Position numbers and translations under genes: made by a program. Below, piece after piece: positions 7,191-16,993 of a DNA stretch of 64,000 nucleotides. How positions within the stretch are numbered: position 1 is the first letter of the stretch; the number at the start of each line of letters is the position of its first letter. The DNA comes from Bacteriovorax sp037444575 (GTDB lineage: Bacteria; Bdellovibrionota; Bacteriovoracia; Bacteriovoracales; Bacteriovoracaceae), in the NCBI GenBank assembly GCA_037444575.1, contig JBBIME010000006.1, positions 62,001 to 126,000 of the forward strand, written 5' to 3'. Below the pieces are notes generated by a model. The model made no database searches. It saw nothing but the letters and a program-made list of their open reading frames with translations, and was not told the origin of the DNA.

Positions 7191-9385
7191 TGAAGAAGAC
7201 TTTAACCTTACTACTTATTCTTTCAATTCATAACCTTTATGCAGCTGACATATATGATCCATCGGACGATTTGATCACTGCTTTTGGAGGAACTTGTTCC
7301 ACTCAAGGTTATATGACCTCATCAGCAATGAGTCAGGCTTCATCACTTCGAACAATTTATAATTCAATTCATAATGATCCAAACTGTTCAACAATCGCTC
7401 AATCACTAGATAGTCTTGATTCAAGCCTCTCCAATTCGATAAAAGCGCAAAGCATGGCCGAACAAAATGTTAATAATTTAATTACAATCATACGAGATTT
7501 AAAAATTCAGATTGCTCATGAGCAGAGCTTGCCAACTCCAGACGCAAATAAAATTGCAATTTTTCAAAGCGAATTAAACACTCAAGAAATAGCCCTTATT
7601 AGAGCGAAAACGGATCCGGCCTTGAGTGCAAAATCATCTCAAGGAAGGGCAGATGCGGTTAACTTAGTCTATAATAATGCCACCTCGTTAATGAGTTCTG
7701 TCACTGATAATAATAAGTGTTTCCTTTCACATACAACACTTGCACCACAAATTACTTCAAGTACATTACAAACACTTTCTCTTTTAGCTCCAACATCAAT
7801 GGGAGCTTCTTTCTTGATGGCGATACCTGGTATTATTGGCCACCTTCTTCAAAGTGCTCAAGACTTGAGAATGACAAATAATTTAAAAGCAGCTATTTCT
7901 GCAAAAATGGTTCACGCTATAGGTTGTTCAATTGAAGGTATCTCCTCTACTTATTGTCAGGCCAGAGATGTGAGAACTATTTTAAATGCTGAACCAAAAC
8001 AAGCTGTGCAAACAGGTTGCGATGTTGGTCTTGGTGTTCAAGTCATTTCAAAAAATTTAAATGCTTTTCAAACATGGGCCTCAACTATAGTTGCAGGATC
8101 TGCGGCTACTTCAACAGCTCAGGCCGATACAAAAGCAGGTGGATTAAAAGCACAGAATGATTTTGCTGTTTTAAAAGAAAATCTCAATGGATTTGTCGGA
8201 CAAACAGAAAGAGATTTGATGGGGATGAAAGACCCAATAATCGTTAAAAACAGAATGAAGTCATTGATCAACGATTTAACTTCTAAAATTTGGGAAAATA
8301 GTGATCACCCTGACTATAATACTAAAGGAACTTTAGGAGCAAGCTTTCCGGATCAATGTTCAATTAAAGCGTTTATTTTTTCCGGAGGAATTGAGCGCAC
8401 TTGTGCACTCAATGTTGGAGAAACACCAGATGCTTATATTGAAAGAAAATACCCAGGGGTTGTTCCTGATGTCGGGCAAATTAGAGCAAGAGTAAGTACA
8501 GTTATAGGTGAAGGTCAGCAGTATGTTTCTGCAAAAACTGCAACGGCGATACAATCAAATGCTCAGCTAGCGATCGCTTCATCAGAGCATTTAGGACTCA
8601 ATGGAAAAACGGCCGTTAATTTTCTTCAGGACTCTAGAGCATACCTTGCCAACTTATTAAATAATCCAGGGTCAGTTGCTAAGGGGAACAATAAAAGAAT
8701 CGTCACCGATGCTTACAATCGAGTTGATGGAATTCTTAAAATATTAGATGACGCAACAACTGATCAAACAAAAATCCCAGAACAAGTTGTCTCTGAGTTA
8801 GCAGTTCTGATTGCGCCTTCCGGAGACTCAAACCATATTGGAAACGAGGTTGCCGCTATTGTTAAAAGTGATATTGATTCAAGAATAAAAAATGGAAAAC
8901 TCGATCAAAATGTTGGATCAATCTTGCAACTATCGACATCGGATAGTTTAAATGAATTCATAAATGGGAATTCAAATAGAGCTGGACTTGAAGGACAAAT
9001 CAGTGGGGCCAAGAGTTTAACGAAATCAAACCTTGAATCTTTTGGTAATACTTTCAGTGATCAAATCAAAGAAAATTTAGAGAGTTTGTCAAAAGACAGT
9101 AAAGATGATGAGGATGCCAAACAAACATTGGGTCTAATGTGTGTAAGATTAGCATCGTTGCCACAATCGCCTTTCTTCAATAGCTCTCAGTCTGGGATAT
9201 TTGGCGGTAGTAAAGAAATCGACATCAGCAAATACTGTAAGGGACAAAGTTTCTCAGTTCCAAAAATGCAGTCGCAGTTAAGCTTTGATGAAATAGCAAA
9301 GCTTCCCTTCAATCAACGAGCTTGTTCAGTCTATGACTTCTTTAGAGGATCTCGTCTAAAAGAAATGAGTGAAAGGCCAAAATAG
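7190..9385 (+). CDS. Large exported helical protein, function unknown
   Basis: 731 residues with a signal peptide (1-18, cut after LYA). Mostly helical and rich in Ser/Asn/Ala/Gln. Residues about 80-140 look like a coiled coil. A single strongly hydrophobic stretch at about 191-222 could insert in or associate with a membrane. Several cysteines are spread through the mature protein, consistent with periplasmic disulphides. No enzyme motif is visible. Translationally coupled to the preceding exported protein (one-base overlap) and convergent with pyrD, whose stop is adjacent. Likely a lineage-specific envelope or secreted protein; any role in attachment or prey interaction would be speculation. 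Confidence 0.7.
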   Translation: MKKTLTLLLILSIHNLYAADIYDPSDDLITAFGGTCSTQGYMTSSAMSQASSLRTIYNSIHNDPNCSTIAQSLDSLDSSLSNSIKAQSMAEQNVNNLITIIRDLKIQIAHEQSLPTPDANKIAIFQSELNTQEIALIRAKTDPALSAKSSQGRADAVNLVYNNATSLMSSVTDNNKCFLSHTTLAPQITSSTLQTLSLLAPTSMGASFLMAIPGIIGHLLQSAQDLRMTNNLKAAISAKMVHAIGCSIEGISSTYCQARDVRTILNAEPKQAVQTGCDVGLGVQVISKNLNAFQTWASTIVAGSAATSTAQADTKAGGLKAQNDFAVLKENLNGFVGQTERDLMGMKDPIIVKNRMKSLINDLTSKIWENSDHPDYNTKGTLGASFPDQCSIKAFIFSGGIERTCALNVGETPDAYIERKYPGVVPDVGQIRARVSTVIGEGQQYVSAKTATAIQSNAQLAIASSEHLGLNGKTAVNFLQDSRAYLANLLNNPGSVAKGNNKRIVTDAYNRVDGILKILDDATTDQTKIPEQVVSELAVLIAPSGDSNHIGNEVAAIVKSDIDSRIKNGKLDQNVGSILQLSTSDSLNEFINGNSNRAGLEGQISGAKSLTKSNLESFGNTFSDQIKENLESLSKDSKDDEDAKQTLGLMCVRLASLPQSPFFNSSQSGIFGGSKEIDISKYCKGQSFSVPKMQSQLSFDEIAKLPFNQRACSVYDFFRGSRLKEMSERPK

Positions 9386-10429
9386 TTATCTAATTGAGCT
9401 TAAGAACTCATCAAAGCTCGTGACTTTTTTTGCAGTCATCTCCACTGCTAATTTTTTTTCTATCTCATAAAGAAGATGCGGTCCTTGAAAAACAAAGGCC
9501 GAATAAAGCTGAACTAATTTTCCACCTTCGCGCCAGTAATCAAGAATGTCCTCATAAGAAGAGAACCCCCCGACTCCAATGAGTTCAATATCTGGAGTTT
9601 CCTTCAATTGATCGAGTATAAATTTTCTTGTTTTGCGGGCCTTCTGATAAAGCAGTTTTCCTGAAACTCCCCCAGTTCCACGCTCTGGCATAATGGTTGT
9701 ATTAGTTGCTATGATTCCAGAAAGTTTGTATTCCTTAACGAGATTAACGACTGAAGATAACTCCTCATCTCTCATATCTGGTGATACTTTCACTAGAAGA
9801 GGTTTAGGATGACTCTTTCTTTTTGCGCTTACAGCTTCAAAAATTTCACGCATCCCTTTATCTTGTAATAGATCACGAAGTCCTGGTGTATTAGGAGAAG
9901 AAACATTGATCACTAAGTAATCAGCAACTGGAGCAAATTTTTCATAAAGAATGGCGTAGTCATCTTTCGCGCGATCATTTTCAGTTATTTTATTTTTTCC
10001 TAAGTTCACACCTAGAATTTTTCCTCTTCGATCAGACTCATTAATATTGCTTAAAATCTTCTCCATTCCAAGATTATTAAATCCCATGCAGTTTCTAAGA
10101 CTCTCCTCTTCTGGGTATCGAAAGAGACGTGGCTTTTCATTTCCCGGTTGAGGCAACGGAGTAACAGTACCCACTTCGATAAAACTAAAAGGAAGATAAC
10201 TCAGAAAATTAATCGCTTCTGCATTTTTATCAAGGCCCGCAGCAAGACCAATTGGATTTTTAAAGGTAAGTCCCAAAGCACTTACTTCAAAGCGAGGATC
10301 GCTTGGTGTCGGTTTAACCCAAGGTCCTAAAAGTTTCATGGATTTTATAGTGAGTTCATGAGCGACTTCAGCATCAAATTTAAAAGCGAGATTCTTAAAT
10401 AATGAATAGAAGTTTTTTTGGAAATTCAT
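9386..10429 (-). CDS. pyrD: Dihydroorotate dehydrogenase (quinone), class 2
   Basis: Oxidises dihydroorotate to orotate in pyrimidine synthesis, passing electrons via FMN to membrane quinone. The N-terminal helix (1-40) is the class 2 membrane-association segment. Motifs: GLAAGLDKNAEAI, GTVTPLPQPGNEKPRLFR, NVSSPNTPGLRDLL with the catalytic serine, VKVSPDM, ATNTT and GVGGFSSYEDILDYWREGG for FMN phosphate. The 347 residues are full length. It is the last gene of the dnaE operon, starting one base after the lipoprotein stop; no strong ribosome site is visible, so re-initiation is likely. Confidence 0.95.
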   Translation of the reverse strand: MNFQKNFYSLFKNLAFKFDAEVAHELTIKSMKLLGPWVKPTPSDPRFEVSALGLTFKNPIGLAAGLDKNAEAINFLSYLPFSFIEVGTVTPLPQPGNEKPRLFRYPEEESLRNCMGFNNLGMEKILSNINESDRRGKILGVNLGKNKITENDRAKDDYAILYEKFAPVADYLVINVSSPNTPGLRDLLQDKGMREIFEAVSAKRKSHPKPLLVKVSPDMRDEELSSVVNLVKEYKLSGIIATNTTIMPERGTGGVSGKLLYQKARKTRKFILDQLKETPDIELIGVGGFSSYEDILDYWREGGKLVQLYSAFVFQGPHLLYEIEKKLAVEMTAKKVTSFDEFLSSIR

Positions 10430-10430
10430 G

Positions 10431-11360
10431 TTAATACAACTGAACGAAATCGCCTTCTAGAACTTGTCCACCGGAGTGAAGAATTGCGATAGCACCATCA
10501 GTTCCAAAATAGTCGACTACTTCAATAGTTCCCTTCATATCACCTTTACTCATTCCGATTAGAGCACCTGTTTCAGGGTCATAGATCTCAGTTCCCTCTG
10601 TGATAATTTTTAGAATATCACCGATATTGATTCCGGACTCTCTTCCAGCGTTAAGATAAATTTTGTTTCCGATGATCTTTGCCACTCGGCCTACCCAATC
10701 AAGTTTGCTGGCAAGTTCCACTATTTTTGGAACAGATTTGCGAACTCCAACTCTAACGGCATAACGAAGAAGATCGCGTCTATAAGAAAGATAATCTTCG
10801 CGATCAGAAGAGAAGAAACGATAAGTAGAATCGTCAGCGTAGCCTTGTAGCGTTTCCGTATAAATTTCTTTTCCGGCATTTACATCAAAGACTCGCACTT
10901 CTACTTTTGATTCTGTATAGGATTTTGTTTGGCGAACAATTCCAATCTCATCAGATTTTTCCCGAACGCGGGCATCGATAACTCGTCCAAAGATAACAAA
11001 GTTAATTCCAGAAATCTTAGCTTGGCGAGTGAGCTGAACAAGCTTCATCCCCCCACCCGCATAGATTTCTTTAGATGTTCCGAAAAGTTTGTAAGAACTT
11101 GGATCAATGATAAATTCTCCTGTCCGAGAAAGTTCATTTCTTAACTCTTCAGTAGCATTAACTTCAAGATCTTCACTTTCAAAAGGAGACTCATTGAAAA
11201 ATGGCAACAGTGCTACTTTCTTTTTAACTCCAGAAAAATATTTTCTTTCTTCTACGCGAGGTCGTTTCCCCTGAGTGTCTCTTTGAATAACACCAGACCC
11301 ACAACTTGCAATAAATTGTACGACAATTAATACGATAGAAATATGCTTGAGTGTTTTCAT
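10431..11360 (-). CDS. CsgG/FlgT-like lipoprotein
   Basis: 309 residues with a lipobox FIASC (Cys20), so probably an outer- or inner-membrane lipoprotein. Residues about 45-200 resemble the CsgG fold (KKVALLPFFNESPFE, then a G-x-N-F-V-I-F-G-R strand). Residues about 220-309 match the C-terminal domain of FlgT-like proteins, with GRVAKIIGNKIYLNAGRESG, the DPETGALIG loop and a final GDFVQLY strand. Known relatives act in curli export or the flagellar H-ring; no curli or flagellar genes are adjacent here. It sits between another exported protein and pyrD in the dnaE operon. The ATG lies very close to AAGGG, so its ribosome site spacing is unusual. Confidence 0.7.
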   Translation of the reverse strand: MKTLKHISIVLIVVQFIASCGSGVIQRDTQGKRPRVEERKYFSGVKKKVALLPFFNESPFESEDLEVNATEELRNELSRTGEFIIDPSSYKLFGTSKEIYAGGGMKLVQLTRQAKISGINFVIFGRVIDARVREKSDEIGIVRQTKSYTESKVEVRVFDVNAGKEIYTETLQGYADDSTYRFFSSDREDYLSYRRDLLRYAVRVGVRKSVPKIVELASKLDWVGRVAKIIGNKIYLNAGRESGINIGDILKIITEGTEIYDPETGALIGMSKGDMKGTIEVVDYFGTDGAIAILHSGGQVLEGDFVQLY

Positions 11361-11407
11361 CCCTTATTCTCTAATTAAATAAGAGGACTCATCTGGGCCC
11401 TCTAATT

Positions 11408-12604
11408 TTAATTATTAGGGCCTTTTGGAATAATTGCAAAACTTTTATCTGTACGATTAAAAAGAAGTATTTTTTGCTCATTTAGAGGGATCTTTCCCCC
11501 CTCTAGACTCAGACTATCAAGAATTTTTGCCTCTCCTCCCTCAGCACTTATCAAAAGGACGGCCCCATCGCTTGAATAGGACTTCATCGAAGAAGTCAGT
11601 TTAATACCTTTAAACTTATCTTGAAGAAGCGAGTTTATGGCATAAATTTCAGAAAGACTCGTTTTGGTAGCAATTTTAATTTCTAAATGAGAGAGCTCTT
11701 TCTCTTTCTCAAGAGCTTCAAGCAAATTTGAAATTTTAGAAGTCTGAGACAAAAGGAGATTATAGACAAGGCTTGCTAAGGCAGAACTTAGGGCCTTTTT
11801 GTTTTGAAGATCCAGATCGCGCTTTTGAAGAGGAAAATCAAAAGACGTTAAAACATTTCCTGATTTTGTATTTACTAAAATATATTGGGCGGTAAGTTCA
11901 AAGCTTCCCCTCTTATTATCAGAGCTGCTTGATACTTTTTTAAAAGTTGAATTCCATTTTAAAGTCACTGACTTTGAATTCATATAATCTGGCTTTGTAG
12001 CAAAGTCTTTTTCTAAAATCTCAACTCTTTCGAAATTTTTAAACTCTTTAAATGCTAATTTCTTCCAAAAATCAATAATGACCCCACTAAAACTTTGGGC
12101 CTTCTCTACTCCGACATCTTCCCAATTCATAGACTGATCAAGATCGATATTTGCGAGAATGTAAAACGTTTTAATTTTGGTATCATTTAGATTTGAAGTA
12201 ACTTCTTCAAAATTAGATTTCAATTTTTCAATATTGAGTTCTGCTTTAAAGCTTCCTTCAATCTTTTCATCTTCTTTAGATTCACCTTTGGAGACATTAC
12301 TTCCTGGGGCAGGTGCTGCAAGGGCAAGAACAACATTTTCAAAAAGAGGCTTAAAAAACTGTAGCTCTTCAGCTGCACTTAATTTTTTTTGTTCAAGTTT
12401 TTCCCAATACACTTTTGAGTCAAGTTTTAACTCTTCCAATTCCGAAGTTATGGTTTGACGAAATCCATTTAAAATAAGCAGATCTTCATCCTTTAATTCT
12501 TTAGTAACATCTGATTTTTTTGCCTGTACAGTGAGATCAATGTTTTTGGCGCATACTGAGTTGCTTAAAATCAAAATGAACAAAAGAATGAATATTTTAA
12601 ACAT
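11408..12604 (-). CDS. Exported protein coupled to dnaE, function unknown
   Basis: 398 residues with signal peptide MFKIFILLFILILSNSVCA. The start at 12604 overlaps the dnaE stop by 8 bases (ATGTTTAA) and has AAGG 7 bases upstream, which is why I prefer it to an ATG at 12625. The mature protein is alpha/beta with heptad-like Lys/Glu stretches near residues 295-320 (LLEALEKEKELSHLEIK). It has no lipobox and no recognised family. Because it directly precedes a CsgG/FlgT-like lipoprotein in the same operon, a joint envelope role is an inference. The stop region can pair with following bases (GGCCCT/AGGGCC) but has no T-tract, so it is not a terminator. Confidence 0.65.
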   Translation of the reverse strand: MFKIFILLFILILSNSVCAKNIDLTVQAKKSDVTKELKDEDLLILNGFRQTITSELEELKLDSKVYWEKLEQKKLSAAEELQFFKPLFENVVLALAAPAPGSNVSKGESKEDEKIEGSFKAELNIEKLKSNFEEVTSNLNDTKIKTFYILANIDLDQSMNWEDVGVEKAQSFSGVIIDFWKKLAFKEFKNFERVEILEKDFATKPDYMNSKSVTLKWNSTFKKVSSSSDNKRGSFELTAQYILVNTKSGNVLTSFDFPLQKRDLDLQNKKALSSALASLVYNLLLSQTSKISNLLEALEKEKELSHLEIKIATKTSLSEIYAINSLLQDKFKGIKLTSSMKSYSSDGAVLLISAEGGEAKILDSLSLEGGKIPLNEQKILLFNRTDKSFAIIPKGPNN

Positions 12605-15600
12605 GAACGCCTTCAATTTTTCCATCTTCTAGCCTTCCATCAATTATAAACTTAACAGCGTCTTTATTAAAAACTTCATTTATTTGATGGGCCATCTGTG
12701 GAGTCGGGTTAATTAAATATTGCTCACCAAGAGGAAGACGGGCCCTTCCCTCACTCGATTCAAAAATCATGTGCATTGGAGTAGATCCTCTGTATGAAAG
12801 AAGAACCTGGCGCAATTTATTGAGTTTTGTTTCTGTTAGGTCTTCTAAGCTCACACTGATACGAACTGCTGTGATTCTATTTTCTGAATGTTCTTTAAGA
12901 CGCAGGATTTTATCCGCAAGAATTTTTCTAGGGCTCTCCCCAAGATTAACAACACCTTCAACCAAAACGGGTTCATCACTATTTAAAATCGCTTCATATT
13001 CCGCAAATGCTCTTGGAAAAACAATGCACTCAATTTTTCCTGTTAGGTCTTCGAGTGTGGCAAAGCACATTTTATCCCCTTTTTTAGTGAGAATAATTTT
13101 TTTGCTTGTTATCTTTCCGGCCAAGGTCATAGAGCGTTTTGGATCAGATCCTAAAAAATCTTGAACGTTTGCCACTGGCATTGAGGCCATCTCTTTCATA
13201 AGTCCTGCGTAGCGATCAAGCGGATGCCCCGAAATATAAATACCCATGAGTTCAGCTTCGTGAGAAAGTTTTTCGAGATCATCAAACTCAGGAACTTCCT
13301 GAATATCGAGATTGGCTTCAGCAGTCTGACTTAAGTTATCTCCGCCCATATCAAAAAGAGAAACTAAACCTAGAGAAGATTCTTCCTGACGTTTCTTACA
13401 ATAAGCGAGAATCATCTCAAGATTTTCAAGCAATGTTTTGCGATTTAATTTCTCGCAATTATCAAAAGCTCCAACTTTAATGAGGGATTCAAATACACGC
13501 GTGTTAACAATTTTTAAATTGATACGTTCACAGAAATTTAAGAATCCTGTAAATGGACCATTTTCTAATCGTTCGCGAACAATTTCATCAACGGCATTGT
13601 TACCAACGTTTTTAACCGCTCCCATACCGAAGCGAATATTTGTCCCTACAACGTTGAAAGGCCAAAGCGATTCATTGATATCTGGAGGAAGAACTTCGAT
13701 ACCAAAATGTTTAGCATCACTTATGTATTGAGTGATCTTATCCATGTTGCCCAATTCAGAACTTAAAAGGGCCGCAAAGAATGCTGCTGGATAATAGTAT
13801 TTCAAATAAGCTGTTTGATAAGAGATTACAGAATAAGCAACCGCGTGAGACTTGTTAAATCCGTACTCCGCGAATTTTTCCATTTTATCAAAGAGATCAT
13901 TGGCGGTATCGAGATCGTATCCGCGCTCTTTAGCCCCGGCCAAAAAGAGTTCGCGATGCTTGGCCATTTCATCGGCCTTCTTTTTCCCCATTGCTCGTCT
14001 AAGCATATCCGCTTGTCCGAGTGTGTATCCCGCGACAATACGAGCAACGTTCATAACTTGCTCTTGGTAAATAATAACACCGTAGGTATCTTTTAAAACC
14101 GGTTCAAGTGTTGGGAATGGATATTGAGTTAATTTTCTTCCGTGCTTAATTTCGATAAATTCATCAACCATTCCCGATTCAAGTGGACCTGGTCTATAAA
14201 GCGCGTTGATAGCGGAGATATCATCAATTGATCCCGGCGCAATTCTTTTACAGAGATCGATCATTCCCGAACTTTCAAGCTGGAAAACACCTACTGTTTC
14301 ACCAGCAGAAACAAAGTCGTAAACTTTTTGATCTTCAAGATCAATGGCCTCGATATCAAAGTCTGGCTTTTTATCGCGCTTGATGAAGTTAGATGCGTTT
14401 TCAATAACAGTCAGAGTTTTTAGTCCTAAGAAGTCGAATTTAACCAGACCAATTTTTTCAGAGAAGTCTTTATCAAATTGAATAACCTTCTCACCTTCTC
14501 GTCCTCTAAAAAGTGGACAATAAGTAACGAGAGGTTTGTTCGTGATGATAACGCCTGCTGCGTGAATCGAAGCATGGCGAAGAAGTCCCTCAAGGCGACG
14601 GGAAATGTTAACGACTTGTTTAATACGAGGGTCACTATCCATTAACTCGGATATCTTCGGCTCCATCTCCAGGGCCTTATCTAAAGTCATTTTTAATTCT
14701 TCAGGGATTAATTTAGAAAGAACATCGGCCTCGCCAAAAGTTAGACCAAAAACACGCGAGACATCTTTGATAACAGCTTTTGCTTGAAGTTTACCAAATG
14801 TGATGATCTGACCTACGCGCTCTTCACCATATCTTTGAGTAACGTATTCAATAACTCGATAGCGATTCTCCTGACAGAAATCGACGTCAAAGTCTGGCAT
14901 TGAAATACGTTCTGGGTTAATAAATCTTTCAAAGAGAAGGTTAAATGGAATCGGATCGACGTTAGTAATCTCTAATGCGTAAGCAGCGATTGACCCCGCT
15001 CCAGATCCCCTTCCAGGACCTACCGGACAACCATTATTTTTTGCCCATCGGATAAAGTCAGATACGATGAGGAAGTATCCAGGAAATCCCATTTTTATAA
15101 TCATGGCGATTTCATCTTCAAGACGCTTTAAATAACTTGGCTTGATTTCACTTTCCCACTTAGGATCAAGGCGAAGTTTTACAAAGTGAGGTCCGTTAAA
15201 TCTTTTTTCTAATCCTTCTCGGCAGTGACGAGAAAAATAATCAGCAGGAGTTTCATCTGTTTCAATTGGATAATCAGGAAGGTGATAAATTTGATTTCCT
15301 TTATCATCTTTCCAGTTAAAAGTTACATTACATTTATCTGCAATCAGAAGTGAGTTATCACAGGCATCAGGCGCATAGTGAAAAGCTTCTCTCATTTCTT
15401 GTGGCGACTTATAAAAGAATTCATTGGTCGTTAAACGCATCCGTTGTTCATCTTGAAAAGTTTTTCCAGTCTGAACACAAAGAAGAACCTCTTGAGCGGC
15501 AGCATCCTCTCTAGTGAGGTAGTGGCAATCGTTAGTCGCAACAAGAGGAATATTATTCGCGCGTGCGTATTTAACAACTTTTTCGTTAACAATTTTCTGT

Positions 15601-16202
15601 TCAGGAATTCCGTTTTCTTGAATCTCTAAATAGAAATCTTCACCGAAAAGATCTTTTAATTTTTCAATTGTTTTAATCGCGCGATCATCTTGTTCAGAAA
15701 AGAAGTTGTATCCAACTTCGCCTTTAAGACAAGCAGTTGTACAAATAAGTCCTTCTTTAAATTCGCGAAGAAGTTCATAGTCAGCGCGAGGCTTATAATA
15801 AAAGCCTTCCATGTAAGCGCGAGAAAGAAGCTTACATAAATTTTCATAACCCTTTTCGTTTTTACAAAGAAGAATCAAATGGTGAATCTGGTGGCGCGAC
15901 TCCATCTCATCTTGGCTGCCAACGACTTTTTGTTTTTTAAGTGCACCTTTTTCAAAACGCGATCCCGGTGTGAAATAAATTTCGCTTCCTAAGATTGGTT
16001 TAATCCCAGCAGCTTTACATTGAGTATAGAAATCAATGGCACCGAACATGTTCCCATGATCTGTTTGAGCAATCGCTGGAACTCCAAGTTCCTGTGCTCT
16101 TTTAATAAGATCTTTAAGCCGAATGGCCCCATCCAAAAGTGAATATTGGGTGTGCAAATGAAGATGAACAAAACTCTCAGAGTGTGTCTCAAGAAAGGAC
16201 AT
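12597..16202 (-). CDS. dnaE: DNA polymerase III alpha subunit
   Basis: Replicative polymerase. The 1201 residues run in the canonical DnaE1 order: PHP domain from residue 10 (HLHLHTQYSLLDGAIRLKDL), polymerase core with GPGRGSGAGSIAAYAL and the catalytic aspartates of PDFDVDFCQE (near 420), the ILRHASIHAAG region, YQEQVMNVARIVAGYTLGQADMLRRAMGKKK, a helix-hairpin-helix stretch, and a C-terminal OB-fold (SMTLAGKITSKKIILTKKGDK). AGGGAG and TAGGA lie before the ATG. It heads a four-gene operon (dnaE, exported protein, lipoprotein, pyrD). Confidence 0.97.
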   Translation of the reverse strand: MSFLETHSESFVHLHLHTQYSLLDGAIRLKDLIKRAQELGVPAIAQTDHGNMFGAIDFYTQCKAAGIKPILGSEIYFTPGSRFEKGALKKQKVVGSQDEMESRHQIHHLILLCKNEKGYENLCKLLSRAYMEGFYYKPRADYELLREFKEGLICTTACLKGEVGYNFFSEQDDRAIKTIEKLKDLFGEDFYLEIQENGIPEQKIVNEKVVKYARANNIPLVATNDCHYLTREDAAAQEVLLCVQTGKTFQDEQRMRLTTNEFFYKSPQEMREAFHYAPDACDNSLLIADKCNVTFNWKDDKGNQIYHLPDYPIETDETPADYFSRHCREGLEKRFNGPHFVKLRLDPKWESEIKPSYLKRLEDEIAMIIKMGFPGYFLIVSDFIRWAKNNGCPVGPGRGSGAGSIAAYALEITNVDPIPFNLLFERFINPERISMPDFDVDFCQENRYRVIEYVTQRYGEERVGQIITFGKLQAKAVIKDVSRVFGLTFGEADVLSKLIPEELKMTLDKALEMEPKISELMDSDPRIKQVVNISRRLEGLLRHASIHAAGVIITNKPLVTYCPLFRGREGEKVIQFDKDFSEKIGLVKFDFLGLKTLTVIENASNFIKRDKKPDFDIEAIDLEDQKVYDFVSAGETVGVFQLESSGMIDLCKRIAPGSIDDISAINALYRPGPLESGMVDEFIEIKHGRKLTQYPFPTLEPVLKDTYGVIIYQEQVMNVARIVAGYTLGQADMLRRAMGKKKADEMAKHRELFLAGAKERGYDLDTANDLFDKMEKFAEYGFNKSHAVAYSVISYQTAYLKYYYPAAFFAALLSSELGNMDKITQYISDAKHFGIEVLPPDINESLWPFNVVGTNIRFGMGAVKNVGNNAVDEIVRERLENGPFTGFLNFCERINLKIVNTRVFESLIKVGAFDNCEKLNRKTLLENLEMILAYCKKRQEESSLGLVSLFDMGGDNLSQTAEANLDIQEVPEFDDLEKLSHEAELMGIYISGHPLDRYAGLMKEMASMPVANVQDFLGSDPKRSMTLAGKITSKKIILTKKGDKMCFATLEDLTGKIECIVFPRAFAEYEAILNSDEPVLVEGVVNLGESPRKILADKILRLKEHSENRITAVRISVSLEDLTETKLNKLRQVLLSYRGSTPMHMIFESSEGRARLPLGEQYLINPTPQMAHQINEVFNKDAVKFIIDGRLEDGKIEGVHV

Positions 16203-16238
16203 AATCCTAGCTCCCTAAAAACGCGTGTGTGTAAGGCC

Positions 16239-16267
16239 ATTAAACCCTAAAATACGATTAAAGTCAG
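16239..16267 (-). promoter_or_regulatory. Promoter for the dnaE operon
   Basis: Read on the minus strand: CTGACT (16267-16262), 17-base spacer, TTTAAT (16244-16239). A 9-base inverted repeat, CCTAAAAAC at 16214-16222 and GTTTTTAGG at 16292-16300, brackets this promoter; its left arm abuts the dnaE ribosome site and the right arm lies just before the plus-strand promoter. Confidence 0.4.
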
Positions 16268-16308
16268 GGATTTCCGAGTCAATTTTACATGGTTTTTAGG
16301 TAGGGATT

Positions 16309-16336
16309 TTGAGTTTTTTAACTTTCAGCGTAAAAT
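16309..16336 (+). promoter_or_regulatory. Promoter for the 16359 gene
   Basis: TTGAGT at 16309-16314 and TAAAAT at 16331-16336 with a 16-base spacer, about 23 bases before the chosen start. The short distance means the leader would be only about 15 bases. Confidence 0.45.
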
Positions 16337-16358
16337 GCTCCTAACTTCTGGAGAACCT

Positions 16359-16991
16359 ATGCAAAAAGGCAAATTTTCGCCTACTTTTAGCGCCCTAATC
16401 ATCGCTCTGATTTTTATTGGAGTTTCAATCTTTATTAAACATAAAAAAGATCGCGATTTAATTGCCCTAAATGAAGCAAAAAGTAAGTTGACGGATGGAT
16501 CTCCTGCTAAAAAAGCCTCTCTTGCCGAGCTAATCAAAAAAAATTTAAGCAAACAAGAAGAGATCGCCCAGAATCAGGCAGGGAGCACTAATCTCCTTAC
16601 TCAGGAGAGAACTTTTACAGATGCAGAAATCAACGACATGACCGAAGAACAATTTGTAGAGCTCATAAAAGACACTGAAAGAAAAATGCCGAAAGTTAGT
16701 GATCTAAAAAAAATTCCAACAGGTGCTCTTCATACAACTCCTACCGTTGTGATTCAGGCCGGAAGAGATTTAGGTGTGATCAAAGAAGTTTTAAAGGTTC
16801 ATGAGTCTTATGAAAGAGTCGCAACTCCCTTTTATAAAACTTGTGCTAAAAGTGAAGAAGGAGTCACTTCAGTTCGCGCTCTTTGTCTGACTAACTTAAT
16901 TGAAATCAAAAAGAAAAATAATGAGTCAGTAAATTTAAATGAATATCCCTCTCAACTGGTACAACTAAGTCGATTGGTGATAGATAATTAA
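16359..16991 (+). CDS. Membrane-anchored protein, function unknown
   Basis: 210 residues. One N-terminal transmembrane helix (about 7-27, FSALIIALIFIGVSIFIK) is followed by a Lys-rich stop-transfer and a soluble domain of about 180 residues, predicted mainly helical. Two cysteines (FYKTCAKSEEGVTSVRALC) may bond. The start at 16359 is preferred over 16335 because GGAG lies at 16350-16353 with proper spacing. No family recognised. The next gene begins 2 bases after its stop, so the two form an operon. Confidence 0.65.
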   Translation: MQKGKFSPTFSALIIALIFIGVSIFIKHKKDRDLIALNEAKSKLTDGSPAKKASLAELIKKNLSKQEEIAQNQAGSTNLLTQERTFTDAEINDMTEEQFVELIKDTERKMPKVSDLKKIPTGALHTTPTVVIQAGRDLGVIKEVLKVHESYERVATPFYKTCAKSEEGVTSVRALCLTNLIEIKKKNNESVNLNEYPSQLVQLSRLVIDN

Positions 16992-16993
16992 AT

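Noticed and set aside
12769..15629. Several plus-strand open frames of 60-130 codons
   Set aside because: They are antisense shadows of dnaE, which is unbroken with all family motifs.
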